From Treponema sp. (GTDB lineage: Bacteria; Spirochaetota; Spirochaetia; Treponematales; Breznakiellaceae): a DNA stretch of 33,285 nucleotides. The position numbers and the translations under genes were made by a program. Of this stretch, positions 8,457 through 16,373 are shown in pieces (positions within the stretch are counted from its first letter, which is position 1; the number at the start of each line of letters is the position of its first letter). Location of the stretch: the NCBI GenBank assembly GCA_031273265.1, contig JAISSH010000061.1, forward strand, positions 1-33,285, written 5' to 3'. The notes beneath the pieces were generated by a model. The model searched no databases. It was not told where the DNA came from and was given only the letters and a program-made list of their open reading frames with translations.

Positions 8457-8500
8457 AAAAAAAGGCTGTCTGAAAAACATATGTTCTTCAGACAGCTTTT
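8457..8500 (-). terminator. Rho-independent terminator of flaA
   Basis: Perfect 10-bp inverted repeat GCTGTCTGAA (8465-8474) / TTCAGACAGC (8487-8496). On the - strand it is followed after one C pair by seven T (8463-8457). It lies about 35 bp past the flaA stop and ends only 6 bp before the synthetase ATG at 8450. Confidence 0.85.
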
Positions 8501-8531
8501 AATAATTTGAAAGCTCTAATTAGGCTTCCTG

Positions 8532-9584
8532 TTATTGTTGTTCCTGCTGTCTCTCAGGGCTGCCAAACGGAGGTTCGCTGGCTTGTTTCTGCTGTTCCAG
8601 ATAACGAAGAACCTGAGTTTGACCAAAGCGTTCCATTTCCCAAACCTTGCGGGCGGTTTCACGGGTAAGAATGATATTCCACAGGGCTTCATCATCAATA
8701 TCGCGATCAACATCAAGAACCGCTTTATCGTAGATAATCCTTACATCTTTGAAGTAGGTGATAAAATCCCCGCCTTCTCTAGCGGCATCGCGCTGTAGCA
8801 GGAATCCGCCGAACTTTACAAACGGAGTGGAAGTCGGATAAAGAGGATAGAGCCTGATATCGCGGTTTCTTACTTCCTGAATGTAAGCGGGGTTGTTCCA
8901 GATGAGTTCTCCCCATCCGTCGTGCAGCAGGTAACCCATAAACACGTTTTTATGGATGCCCCGGCTGTCGATAAGGATCGTTGAGAGACCGTGGGGGAAT
9001 TGAAGACCGTAGACATTCACGGCTACCGACTTAATAACGGCGACGTTCTTTACAACGCCGTACGCCGGTTGTCCTTCTTCCTGAGCCTCAAAACGGCTTG
9101 TACCGGTGATACCGTCGCTGTCCGGCGGATCGATACTGCCGTCGTCGTTGACCTTCGCTTTCGGTTCAAACGCCGGAATCTCAAAAGGCGGTCTAACAAT
9201 TGCCCATGAGTTGAACGGTTCAACAGGGAAATGCACCCTTACGCCCATTACAGTTTCAAACTGTTTGGAAGGCGCTTCTTTGGTGTAGCTTAGACCGATA
9301 TTTTCCACTGTTCTGGACGAAGACGCCAGTTCAACTTCCCAGTTTTCAATTGCGAGAGAAGTTTTCATAACCCGCTTCTGCTGGGTTGTGAAGCTTCCGC
9401 CGGCAACAGAGGAAAAATCCATCATGGTTTGACGATTATGGTTCGGCGTATCGCTCGTATCATTTTCGCCTAAACTAACATGAATATCCGCTTTAAGTAA
9501 TGTAAAGTCGATGAGGGTAGCCTCCTCGGCAAACAGCGGACCCGCTAACATCGCAATAACGACAAGAATGAGCATTTTTTTCAT
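8532..9584 (-). CDS. flaA: Periplasmic flagellar filament sheath protein FlaA
   Basis: Sheath protein of the spirochaete periplasmic flagellum. It has 350 residues, the length of the well-known treponemal FlaA. A cleavable signal peptide is obvious (MKKMLILVVIAMLAGPLFAE, cut near residue 19-20), followed by a beta-rich body that includes NWEVELASSSRTVENIGLSY and MGYLLHDGWGELIWNNPAYI, as expected for the FlaA family. The Gln-rich tail (RQQEQQ) is probably disordered. ATG 9584 is chosen because AAAGGAG stands 7 bp upstream; an earlier in-frame start at 9626 would spoil the signal peptide and lie in the promoter region. It is monocistronic by its own promoter and terminator. Confidence 0.95.
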   Translation of the reverse strand: MKKMLILVVIAMLAGPLFAEEATLIDFTLLKADIHVSLGENDTSDTPNHNRQTMMDFSSVAGGSFTTQQKRVMKTSLAIENWEVELASSSRTVENIGLSYTKEAPSKQFETVMGVRVHFPVEPFNSWAIVRPPFEIPAFEPKAKVNDDGSIDPPDSDGITGTSRFEAQEEGQPAYGVVKNVAVIKSVAVNVYGLQFPHGLSTILIDSRGIHKNVFMGYLLHDGWGELIWNNPAYIQEVRNRDIRLYPLYPTSTPFVKFGGFLLQRDAAREGGDFITYFKDVRIIYDKAVLDVDRDIDDEALWNIILTRETARKVWEMERFGQTQVLRYLEQQKQASEPPFGSPERQQEQQ

Positions 9585-9631
9585 GCACAGCTCCTTTAAA
9601 AACACATGTTTCAAAATTTCAATCATCTCTG

Positions 9632-9660
9632 ATTCTAATAAATTTACAATGTTTTGTCAA
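9632..9660 (-). promoter_or_regulatory. flaA promoter
   Basis: On the - strand TTGACA (9660-9655) and TAGAAT (9637-9632) are 17 bp apart: perfect -35 and five of six bases at -10. Transcription would start about 40 bp before the flaA ATG. This is a housekeeping-sigma promoter rather than a flagellar sigma-28 type. Confidence 0.8.
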
Positions 9661-9671
9661 CGGCAAAACAT
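9649..9671. repeat. Inverted repeat over the flaA -35 box
   Basis: ATGTTTTG (9649-9656) and CAAAACAT (9664-9671) form a perfect 8-bp dyad with a 7-bp centre. It covers the TTGACA box of flaA. It lacks a T-run in either direction, so a repressor or activator operator is more likely than a terminator. That role is inference. Confidence 0.45.
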
Positions 9672-9732
9672 GAAATTTTTTTATTTTTTACGAATTTACC
9701 GATTTTTAAGAAAACCCGGTAAATTCCCCTTT

Positions 9733-10248
9733 TTAGGCTCCCTGACGCCCCGGCTGGAATTCCTCATAAAACGCAGTTTCGCCGTCTATAAAAAACCGCA
9801 CGTCCCTGACGTATGAAAAATTCCTTAAAATACCGGCGTAAAAGGTGCGGAAGTTGTCAAGCGTCCTTCCCCCCTCTTCCGGCGGCAAAACCGCTTCCCC
9901 CGAAAAATTGGCGTATACAACCCCGTTCCGGTACAAAAGCGAATTAAGCCTGGTTCCACGCGGGAAAAGCGGCAGCAAACCCGGGGCTATAGGCCCCAGA
10001 AGCGTTTCCTCCGTATAACGGATAATGTCAATTTCCCGTGATGGGGACCGTTTCAGCATCCGGTCTTCTACTACAATACCCCCGTCACTTATAGTATAGA
10101 ATACAAAAGTCCTTCGCGCAAGCCCTAAAATAAGAAATTCCGCCAAAGCCGCAACCGCCAAAAGGCAGAGCAAAAGAGTACGCCGCCTTGCTTTTATCGC
10201 CAGAAATTCAACGGCTGGTCTTAATATCATGTTTGTAACAGCGTTCAT
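9733..10248 (-). CDS. GerMN-domain membrane-anchored protein
   Basis: A 171-residue protein with one transmembrane helix near the N-terminus (about 24-44, TLLLCLLAVAALAEFLILGL) and a periplasmic GerMN domain (about 95-160). The domain is recognised by GTRLNSLLYRNGVVYANFS and FRTFYAGILRNFSYVRDVRF, which match the family pattern of a short beta strand, a V-Y-V-(N/D) strand and a VxxVxxL-type segment. GerMN domains occur beside cell-wall amidases and lipoproteins and probably bind peptidoglycan or partners. ATG 10248 overlaps the stop of the amidase gene (TGATG), so the two are coupled. It is the last gene of the operon. Confidence 0.75.
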   Translation of the reverse strand: MNAVTNMILRPAVEFLAIKARRRTLLLCLLAVAALAEFLILGLARRTFVFYTISDGGIVVEDRMLKRSPSREIDIIRYTEETLLGPIAPGLLPLFPRGTRLNSLLYRNGVVYANFSGEAVLPPEEGGRTLDNFRTFYAGILRNFSYVRDVRFFIDGETAFYEEFQPGRQGA

Positions 10249-11294
10249 CAACGTTCAAAAATACCGATAAAATTTGTTATCCCATTGTACAATGAATCGA
10301 TGAGCCTTTGCAAGCCCTCGTCGCTTGTCATAAGAACGGCGTCCTGCGGGTTGGAAACAAAACCCAGTTCCACAAGCACCGCCGGCATACGGCTGTTTCT
10401 TACCACAAACCAGTCGTTTGCCTTTCTGCCCCTTGAGGGCACAGATTTGCCGAATTCCTGACCAAGTCCGAGAAGTATTGAATCCGCCAGAAGGATGCTT
10501 TCGGTCGTGTATTCTTCCTCCAGCATGGCGTTCAGTATTGCCGTAATATCGGCGGAATAGTTGTGTTTGGATTTATCCAGAAGCGTCCTGCGGTATCCTG
10601 AATTTATGTGCCATACTTCGTAGCCGCGGGCGTTGGAATTGACGCTTGCATTGGCGTGTATGGAAATGAAAATGACGGCTTCATTGTCTTTTACCGATAC
10701 GGCGTTTGCCATGTCCGCGCGCTGTTCCAGACTGGGAAAGACATCTGAGTCCCTTGTCATCATAATGCGTTTATCGGGATAGGTACGGTTCAGCATATCT
10801 CTTAATATTAACCCGGCTTTCAGAACAATATCTTTTTCGACTACCTGAACAGTTTTTCCGTTTAATACCATATTCCTTGCCGCTCCCGAATCGCGTCCCC
10901 CATGACCGGGATCGATTACAATGGTCGTAATCCTAAAACGGGAAGAGTCATTTTCAAGGGATTTTGAAAAAGCGTTTTTCAGAGTAACGACAAAATTTTC
11001 GGGGAAAATCAATTTGCCGTTGTCGTTGTACGGCATGGGAACATTGAAAAGCTCCCTGTTGTCGAAAACGAGAAAACCGGTTTCCCCTTCTTTGGCGGTT
11101 GTTGAAAAAACTCCGTAATGATCGCCCATGTTGAAAACGCCGTCCCGCAAAAGCGGGTCCCAGCGGAACTGCGCTTTGTTATCCGATATAGCCGAAAGCG
11201 TGTCAAGAGTTTCATCAAGGGTGAGGGCGGGCAGGGAATGGAAAGCGAGGAGAAGGAAGCAGAAGAGGAAAATTATTTTGAGAGCTTTTTTCAT
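10248..11294 (-). CDS. N-acetylmuramoyl-L-alanine amidase (Amidase_3, AmiC-like)
   Basis: Zinc amidase that cuts the bond between MurNAc and the stem peptide in the periplasm. A signal peptide (about 1-23) leads into a 90-residue region of unclear fold (possibly an AMIN-like targeting domain), then the catalytic domain (about 122-346). Zinc ligands are in place: DPGHGG with His131, VEKDI with Glu153, and SIHANA with His213. The catalytic Glu is Glu309 in LVELGFVSN. At 348 residues the length is usual. The start ATG overlaps the ATP-grasp stop as ATGA. In spirochaetes such enzymes serve cell separation, and possibly passage of the flagellar rod through the wall, which would suit the neighbouring flaA. 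Confidence 0.92.
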   Translation of the reverse strand: MKKALKIIFLFCFLLLAFHSLPALTLDETLDTLSAISDNKAQFRWDPLLRDGVFNMGDHYGVFSTTAKEGETGFLVFDNRELFNVPMPYNDNGKLIFPENFVVTLKNAFSKSLENDSSRFRITTIVIDPGHGGRDSGAARNMVLNGKTVQVVEKDIVLKAGLILRDMLNRTYPDKRIMMTRDSDVFPSLEQRADMANAVSVKDNEAVIFISIHANASVNSNARGYEVWHINSGYRRTLLDKSKHNYSADITAILNAMLEEEYTTESILLADSILLGLGQEFGKSVPSRGRKANDWFVVRNSRMPAVLVELGFVSNPQDAVLMTSDEGLQRLIDSLYNGITNFIGIFER

Positions 11295-12883
11295 TTTTTT
11301 CCCGCGCGGTTATCAATGTAATAGACCGCTCCCTGATAGGAGCCGCGGATAAGGGCGTTCCAGAAGGAGCGTCCCAATCTTACTTTATTTTCGGCATTTT
11401 CAGGGCTTAACGGAAGGGAAAAACCAGTTAAGAGGCGGACAGCTTCGAGAGTTTCTTCGACGGTTCTGCCCATGTAGTCCCGCAAACCGGAGGAGGTAAA
11501 AAACGGAAAGGGAATGATTGAATATTCCGCGCCATTCGCCGGAGGGTCGGGGATTTGGGAGAGAGCGGATTTTAGTTCGTCTGTCAGTTGAAAGGCGTCC
11601 GGCGGGAAGGACTTTCTTCCGGCGGGGAGGGAGATAAAGTCCGCTGTCCGCGGATCTGAGGGATCGAGTCTTACAAGGAGAGAGCGGGCGGCGGCTTCGG
11701 CTGTTGATACGGCGGTCTGTCTGTCCGGCGCGGAGGCGATGATGTTGCCGCACTTTGTTACGTTGTTTTCCGGGAAGGAAACCTTGCCGCCTTCCTCAAT
11801 ACGAAGGAAAAGGTCTTTTACGTAGGGCTTGTTTCGCGCCTGTTCAACGCCGAAAATCTGTTTGACCGTTCCCGGAATGGAAATAAAGGCGCGTTCGGCG
11901 CAAGTCCAATTTTTTTCCGGGACAAGACCGTCCGGCGCTCTGCCCATAGCGGCAAGAATAGCCGCTCTTATCGGCTGGACGCCGGACGAATACGGATATG
12001 TCCAGCCGGACATATAACCGCCGGAAAGCCGTGCGGCTATTTCGCCGATCATGGGTCCGCGTGATGTGAATTTGATGTCGCCCTTTGCCGCGCCTATGCT
12101 GTCCTTTCCCGCAAGCCCAAGGGAGCGAACCCCGGCGCGGAAGGTTTCGAGCATAGCGTCCTGTTTTTCCTTTTCTATGACAGTCGGCATCGTATGTCCC
12201 ATTTCGATAAAGTACGGCGGGAAAAAAATGTGCCTGTCAGCCAGTCCGCAGATTGTAATTTCGCCGTGGTAGACAATCGCGTCCACCGAGAATTCCGGTC
12301 CGTCCATAAAAGCTTCCACAATCGCCCTTCCTGAGCGGGAAAAACTTATCGCCGATTGAGCCGCTTCATCAAATTCTTCAACAGCGTTTACGCGGCGGCA
12401 GCCCCTTCCCCCCATGTTGTCTACCGGTTTAATCACAAGTGGGAAGGGCATATCAGGCGTCAATTTATCCGCTTCGGTGATGGTAATAAAATCAGGGGAG
12501 GGAAGCCCGTCTTTTTTGAAACAGGCGCGCATTCTTGACTTGTCAGAGGCGTTAAGCGCGGATTCGTATGGAATACCGGGCAGTCCCAATTTTTCGGCGA
12601 CCCACGCGACGCTTGCGGAAAAGTCCGTTCCCGCCGTCAATATCCCCAAACGGGAACTTGAACTTTGAATTGAGCGGGCGAAGGCTTCAATTTCTTCCTT
12701 GTTTTTAAGATCGATTTTTTCAAATTGATCCGCCATGGAAATACAGGGTGCCTGAGAACTTCCGTCAAGTACGATTGAATAAAAACCCAACTCTCCGGCT
12801 ATTCTTATCGCCGGTCCCTGCATGACGCCCGCGCCTAAAATTATCAGGCGTTCTTTTTCATTTTTTTTCGGCGTAAACTTCAA
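11291..12883 (-). CDS. ATP-grasp ligase (carbamoyl-phosphate-synthase-L-chain-like)
   Basis: About 530 residues with an ATP-grasp fold. The N-terminal Rossmann-like part begins ERLIILGAGVMQGPAIRIA. The ATP-binding loop is in FPLVIKPVDNMGGRGCRRV (about 150-168). Metal and ATP ligands follow in GDIKFTSRGPMIGEIAARLSGG (about 275-296). Such enzymes join a carboxylate to an amine through an acyl phosphate. The substrate is unknown; the neighbourhood of sugar-modifying genes suggests an amino acid or amino sugar. The last 100 residues are not assigned. No ATG is available: TTG 12883 has GGGAG at a 6-bp spacing and is preferred over TTG 12901. It overlaps the upstream fusion gene by 26 bp. Confidence 0.8.
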   Translation of the reverse strand: MKFTPKKNEKERLIILGAGVMQGPAIRIAGELGFYSIVLDGSSQAPCISMADQFEKIDLKNKEEIEAFARSIQSSSSRLGILTAGTDFSASVAWVAEKLGLPGIPYESALNASDKSRMRACFKKDGLPSPDFITITEADKLTPDMPFPLVIKPVDNMGGRGCRRVNAVEEFDEAAQSAISFSRSGRAIVEAFMDGPEFSVDAIVYHGEITICGLADRHIFFPPYFIEMGHTMPTVIEKEKQDAMLETFRAGVRSLGLAGKDSIGAAKGDIKFTSRGPMIGEIAARLSGGYMSGWTYPYSSGVQPIRAAILAAMGRAPDGLVPEKNWTCAERAFISIPGTVKQIFGVEQARNKPYVKDLFLRIEEGGKVSFPENNVTKCGNIIASAPDRQTAVSTAEAAARSLLVRLDPSDPRTADFISLPAGRKSFPPDAFQLTDELKSALSQIPDPPANGAEYSIIPFPFFTSSGLRDYMGRTVEETLEAVRLLTGFSLPLSPENAENKVRLGRSFWNALIRGSYQGAVYYIDNRAGKK

Positions 12884-14645
12884 AGGTATCTCCCAAACCA
12901 AAGAGTTTGCTGATCAATAAGAGAAGCAGATACGCGATGCCTTTGCTTTTTTTCGCCATTTTTCCAAACGCGGGGAATCGTTCTGGATGATGTCCTGTTA
13001 TAATTATTTTTTTTACCTTAAAGCCCATTCGCTCAAGATTTTTTTTGCATACCGACGGCGACCAGACAGTCCAGTGATCCGCGGGGCTTGCCTCAAGGAA
13101 TTTGCCGATTGATTTCCGTCCGCTGATTCCTGAAAAAGACGGAGTTGAAAAAGCGAGAATTCCCCCCGGTTTCAGAATGTCTTTGATTTTTGCCAGAGCC
13201 GCTTTACAGTCGGGAAAATGCTCCAGAACCAGCCAGAGTGTTATTACGTCAAAGGGAGGATCGGCAGGATAGGGGCAGTCCCCGAAGAAGCCCTGAACGG
13301 CGGGAATGTGGAGTTCTTCATTCACATAGTTGACGGCTCCCTCCCACGGATCAATACCGGAAACGGAAAAGCCTTCGTCAGCCGCGGCTGAAAGGAAGGG
13401 TCCGTAAGCGCAGCCTATATCGAGAAGTTTGCGGATCTCTTCCTCTCCCAACGGGGGAAGATAGGATTTAATCCGTTTAAGACGGCGTTTTCCGACGGCT
13501 TTAATATTCGGGAAATCCTCAAGGTAGGTTTTTCCGTACTGCTGCGCGTATGTTTCGTAAAAGTACTCGCGCGTGTATTCAAAGGGCGGCGGGCAGGTTC
13601 TGTCCATGTAAATTATGCCGCAGTTTGTACAGCGGCGGTAGGTACGTTCGCGTTGGCGCTGAACGCTGTTTGGCGGCTCTTTTTCCCCGCAGACAGGACA
13701 GCGGCGGCTCACCTTTGGATCTAACTCGCCGCAGAGGACGGCAAGGCGGTTTCCTTCCCTCAATCTGTACCATTCCGCCAGAGTTTCGCTCTTTTTTTTC
13801 ATTATTTTAAAGAAAAATTTTATTAATAAAATTTTTAATAAAAAAAGTTTTTTTATGCTGATAAATCCGGCTGTTCCGGCAAGTTTCGCGTGATGGTCGG
13901 TAGGCGGAACCAAAAGAACAGTCGTGTGGTTGTACAGCGCTTCATAGGCGGTGATGCCGTAGTGGGTAATAACAAGATCGTATTCGTCAAGATGTTCAGA
14001 CAGTTGTGGAATTTTCTCAATAACGCGGACATTCGGAAATGTTTCTGTAATTTTCTTTGCCAGACTTCCCTTGAGCAATGTTATATCAAGATTGCTCTTG
14101 TTTATCCCGGAAAGCGCCTGCGCGACTGTAACGCCGAGATTTGCCGAATCTTCCTGTCCAAAAGCCACAAGAACTTTTAAGATGCCGCCTTCGGCTTTTT
14201 TAGCCATGAGCGGTTTTGCCGGGAATTTCAACAGAGCCGGATCAATTATATTCGCGCGCGGGCGGCTGAGTTTTTCGGGGATAAGTATATCGATAAGAAA
14301 ATCAAAGCTGTCGCGGCTTTTACCGCCCTCGTCAATGCCGATTACAGGCGCGATTTCCTTCCAGCGGGGAAGCTCGTCGTCCTGCGTTTTATAACGGTCC
14401 AAAATGATAAAATCAACACCGTCTGCCGCAACGCGCCGAACATCTTCATCAGTTATGCGCCACTGCGGATCGAAACTCATGGAATTAAAAATATTTTCAA
14501 CGTCTTCTGTCTTTGCGGACAGCACAAGAAAAGCCTTTTTGTTCATTGCCCGCAGATCGTTTACAAGGGTTATGCACCTGCAAAGATGTCCGCCGCCCCG
14601 TCCGGGCTCAAACGAAGGGACTATTAATATTTGACCTTGATTCAT
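12858..14645 (-). CDS. PseG-like sugar nucleotide hydrolase/glycosyltransferase fused to SAM methyltransferase
   Basis: Two-domain protein of 595 residues. Residues 1 to about 260 resemble PseG/SpsG, the GT-B-like enzymes that remove UDP from a diacetamido-trideoxy sugar: PGRGGGHLCRCITLVNDL near the N-terminus is the glycine-histidine loop, and YDLVITHYGITAYEALYNHT the second nucleotide-binding region. A lysine/leucine/phenylalanine-rich, very AT-rich linker (about 263-282) follows. Next is a zinc ribbon (CPVC at about 316, CTNC 22 residues later), then a class I methyltransferase with KLLDIGCAYGPFLSAAADEG, VSGIDPWEG and FDVITLWLVLEHFPD. ATG 14645 overlaps the nucleotidyltransferase stop (ATGA). 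It probably builds and methylates an unusual nonulosonate-like sugar; the exact product is unknown. Confidence 0.85.
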   Translation of the reverse strand: MNQGQILIVPSFEPGRGGGHLCRCITLVNDLRAMNKKAFLVLSAKTEDVENIFNSMSFDPQWRITDEDVRRVAADGVDFIILDRYKTQDDELPRWKEIAPVIGIDEGGKSRDSFDFLIDILIPEKLSRPRANIIDPALLKFPAKPLMAKKAEGGILKVLVAFGQEDSANLGVTVAQALSGINKSNLDITLLKGSLAKKITETFPNVRVIEKIPQLSEHLDEYDLVITHYGITAYEALYNHTTVLLVPPTDHHAKLAGTAGFISIKKLFLLKILLIKFFFKIMKKKSETLAEWYRLREGNRLAVLCGELDPKVSRRCPVCGEKEPPNSVQRQRERTYRRCTNCGIIYMDRTCPPPFEYTREYFYETYAQQYGKTYLEDFPNIKAVGKRRLKRIKSYLPPLGEEEIRKLLDIGCAYGPFLSAAADEGFSVSGIDPWEGAVNYVNEELHIPAVQGFFGDCPYPADPPFDVITLWLVLEHFPDCKAALAKIKDILKPGGILAFSTPSFSGISGRKSIGKFLEASPADHWTVWSPSVCKKNLERMGFKVKKIIITGHHPERFPAFGKMAKKSKGIAYLLLLLISKLFGLGDTFEVYAEKK

Positions 14646-15349
14646 GTTCTAAAAATCTCCCTGTACTTTTTTATTATTATATCACCATAGTAGCGGTTTG
14701 GGGTAGTTTTCAAGGCGTCATACAGTTTTTTTGCGCGTTCAAAGTCCTCCGCTGTGTCTACGGTAACGCGGATAGGGCTGTTTTCCGCCCCGGAGGCTTC
14801 GGCGCGGCAATCCTGCCAGCGCAGGGGGGCAAGCGGGCGGTGGAGGCGGAAAATTTCAGGGTGGTTGTAAAGGTAGGGGCAGACGTGTTCGCGCTCACAG
14901 GGAGAGGACGCTTCCGCCCCGGCTCGCAAAAGGGCGGCGGCGCTGACAGATTCCACTCCCGCGCCATAGGGGATTCCGCCGTAACCGGCATAATCGGCGT
15001 TTAACGCCGCCGCTTCCGCGCTGATTGCCGATGCCGCGTCCGCGAAAACAAAGGGGTTGTCGCCAGTTGCCCTGATTACGCGGCTGATTGAATAACGGCG
15101 GATTGCGATGCAGAAGCGCTCAAGAACGTCCTCTTTTGGACCCGCGATTATTTCAAAGCCCGCTTCGGCGGCAATGGGCGAGAAGGCGGAAAGCGAGTCT
15201 TCGGGGCAGGCGAGAATTTTCAGTTCTGAGGGAACATTGTTTAACGCTTCCATTACCCGAAAAATGAGCGGTTTCCCGTCAAGGGGAAGAAGGGCTTTTT
15301 GCGGAAGCCTTGTAGAATCAAGACGCGCCTGAAGTATAATCGCCGTCAA
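14642..15349 (-). CDS. SpsF/NeuA-like cytidylyltransferase family protein
   Basis: A 235-residue member of the CTP_transf_3 (SpsF) family. The N-terminal nucleotide-binding loop IILQARLDSTRLPQKALLPL is almost textbook (QARxxSTRLPxK), and RVIRATGDNPFV (about 91-102) holds the metal-binding Asp of the activation site. Such enzymes load a sugar, commonly a nonulosonate, onto CMP, or act in spore-coat style glycans. The start is TTG 15349 with GGGAG at a 6-bp spacing, one base after the upstream stop. It ends in a 4-bp overlap with the PseG-like fusion gene. That pairing of PseG-like and NeuA/SpsF-like enzymes is what pseudaminic or legionaminic acid-type pathways use. Confidence 0.87.
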   Translation of the reverse strand: MTAIILQARLDSTRLPQKALLPLDGKPLIFRVMEALNNVPSELKILACPEDSLSAFSPIAAEAGFEIIAGPKEDVLERFCIAIRRYSISRVIRATGDNPFVFADAASAISAEAAALNADYAGYGGIPYGAGVESVSAAALLRAGAEASSPCEREHVCPYLYNHPEIFRLHRPLAPLRWQDCRAEASGAENSPIRVTVDTAEDFERAKKLYDALKTTPNRYYGDIIIKKYREIFRT

Positions 15350-15350
15350 C

Positions 15351-16373
15351 TTATTCTCCCGGTTCTGTTACGGATATATTGTCCCAGCGGCTTGTTACGG
15401 CGTGGGCGTCGCATTTCCACCTGTATTTGTTTTTTATCACCCATTTTCTGCTTTCCGTAAATTCTCCCCAGGCGGTAATGAAATCTTCACCGGATTGAAA
15501 TAGAAAACGCGGAAAGCGGTAGAACGGCAGATGCGCGTAATCGCCTCGGAATACTGGAGCAAGATTTTTCAGATAAAAGCGGCTGTAGCTTTCCTCGACA
15601 GTGTAGTCTTCGGCGGGAAGTTCTCCCTCGCATTGAAGTTTCAAATGAAGGCTTAGGGCAATTTCCTCTCCCCAAAGGTGGGCGCGAAAACCGAAATCCA
15701 TAAACTGCCAATATGTGTTTTTTATTGTTATGTCAAATCCGCCGGACTGAATAAAACGCTGGCGGTCGTATATTCCCACTCCGTCAAAAGGATAGAGGCT
15801 TAAAGTCCCCTCGTCCTGCGCTTCCATAAAACTTGTTTTAATTTTTCTTTTATGCGTCATCGGAATAACGAGCGTGGGAAGGTTTTCATAATTTGAATTC
15901 ACTATAACCGGAACTGTGCAGAGTCTTTTAAAACCTGTGTTTTGCTCTCCCGCGCCGCGAGTTTCCTCACCGTTCTCTTCCCGGCTGATTGTCAGCCTTT
16001 CCGCCATCCGCCTTGCTATTCCTCCTGAAATAATTTTCATATCACTGCGAAGGACAAAGAAGAGCGGGCTTTCAATTTCGCAAGCCGCAAGGTTGATCTG
16101 TTCGCCAAGGTTAATTTCCTTTTCCGGCAGAATAAAACGCACAGAAGGAAAACGCCCCGACAGTTCTTCAATATCGTAATGCGGCGCGGAAGACTCAATC
16201 GAAATAACATTGTCAAATCCTGTTTTTTCAAGTTCCTGAAAAAAAGAACGGCGCTGGAAACCCGAACGGTTCAGGACGACGGCGGAAATACCGGTGGAAG
16301 CTATGCGCTCCTTGCCGCCCACAGCCGTATACGGCGTTATTTTTTCGTTAAAAGTTGTAGGTATAGTATTCAT
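15351..16373 (-). CDS. GT-A-like glycosyltransferase-related protein
   Basis: A 340-residue protein with remote resemblance to family-2 glycosyltransferases. The N-terminal strand-helix pair ISAVVLNRSGFQRRSFFQEL looks like the nucleotide-sugar fold, and SPLFFVLRSDMKII (about 102-115) sits where the acidic DxD-type metal motif normally is, here RSD. FDGVGIYDRQRFIQSGGFDI resembles the acceptor-side region of such enzymes. It overlaps the spiro-SPASM gene by 26 bp. ATG 16373 lies inside that gene and no strong ribosome site is seen, so translation probably depends on coupling. Donor and acceptor are unknown. The relationship is reasonably likely but not certain. Confidence 0.6.
   Translation of the reverse strand: MNTIPTTFNEKITPYTAVGGKERIASTGISAVVLNRSGFQRRSFFQELEKTGFDNVISIESSAPHYDIEELSGRFPSVRFILPEKEINLGEQINLAACEIESPLFFVLRSDMKIISGGIARRMAERLTISREENGEETRGAGEQNTGFKRLCTVPVIVNSNYENLPTLVIPMTHKRKIKTSFMEAQDEGTLSLYPFDGVGIYDRQRFIQSGGFDITIKNTYWQFMDFGFRAHLWGEEIALSLHLKLQCEGELPAEDYTVEESYSRFYLKNLAPVFRGDYAHLPFYRFPRFLFQSGEDFITAWGEFTESRKWVIKNKYRWKCDAHAVTSRWDNISVTEPGE

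Noticed and set aside
9649-9671. Terminator of the GerMN operon
   Set aside because: The hairpin has no T-run on the - strand and it overlaps the flaA -35 box; treated as possible operator.
13579-13773. Opposite-frame and opposite-strand ORFs within the PseG-methyltransferase gene
   Set aside because: They are Arg/Pro-rich shadows with no ribosome site or family likeness; the same holds for many such ORFs across the window.
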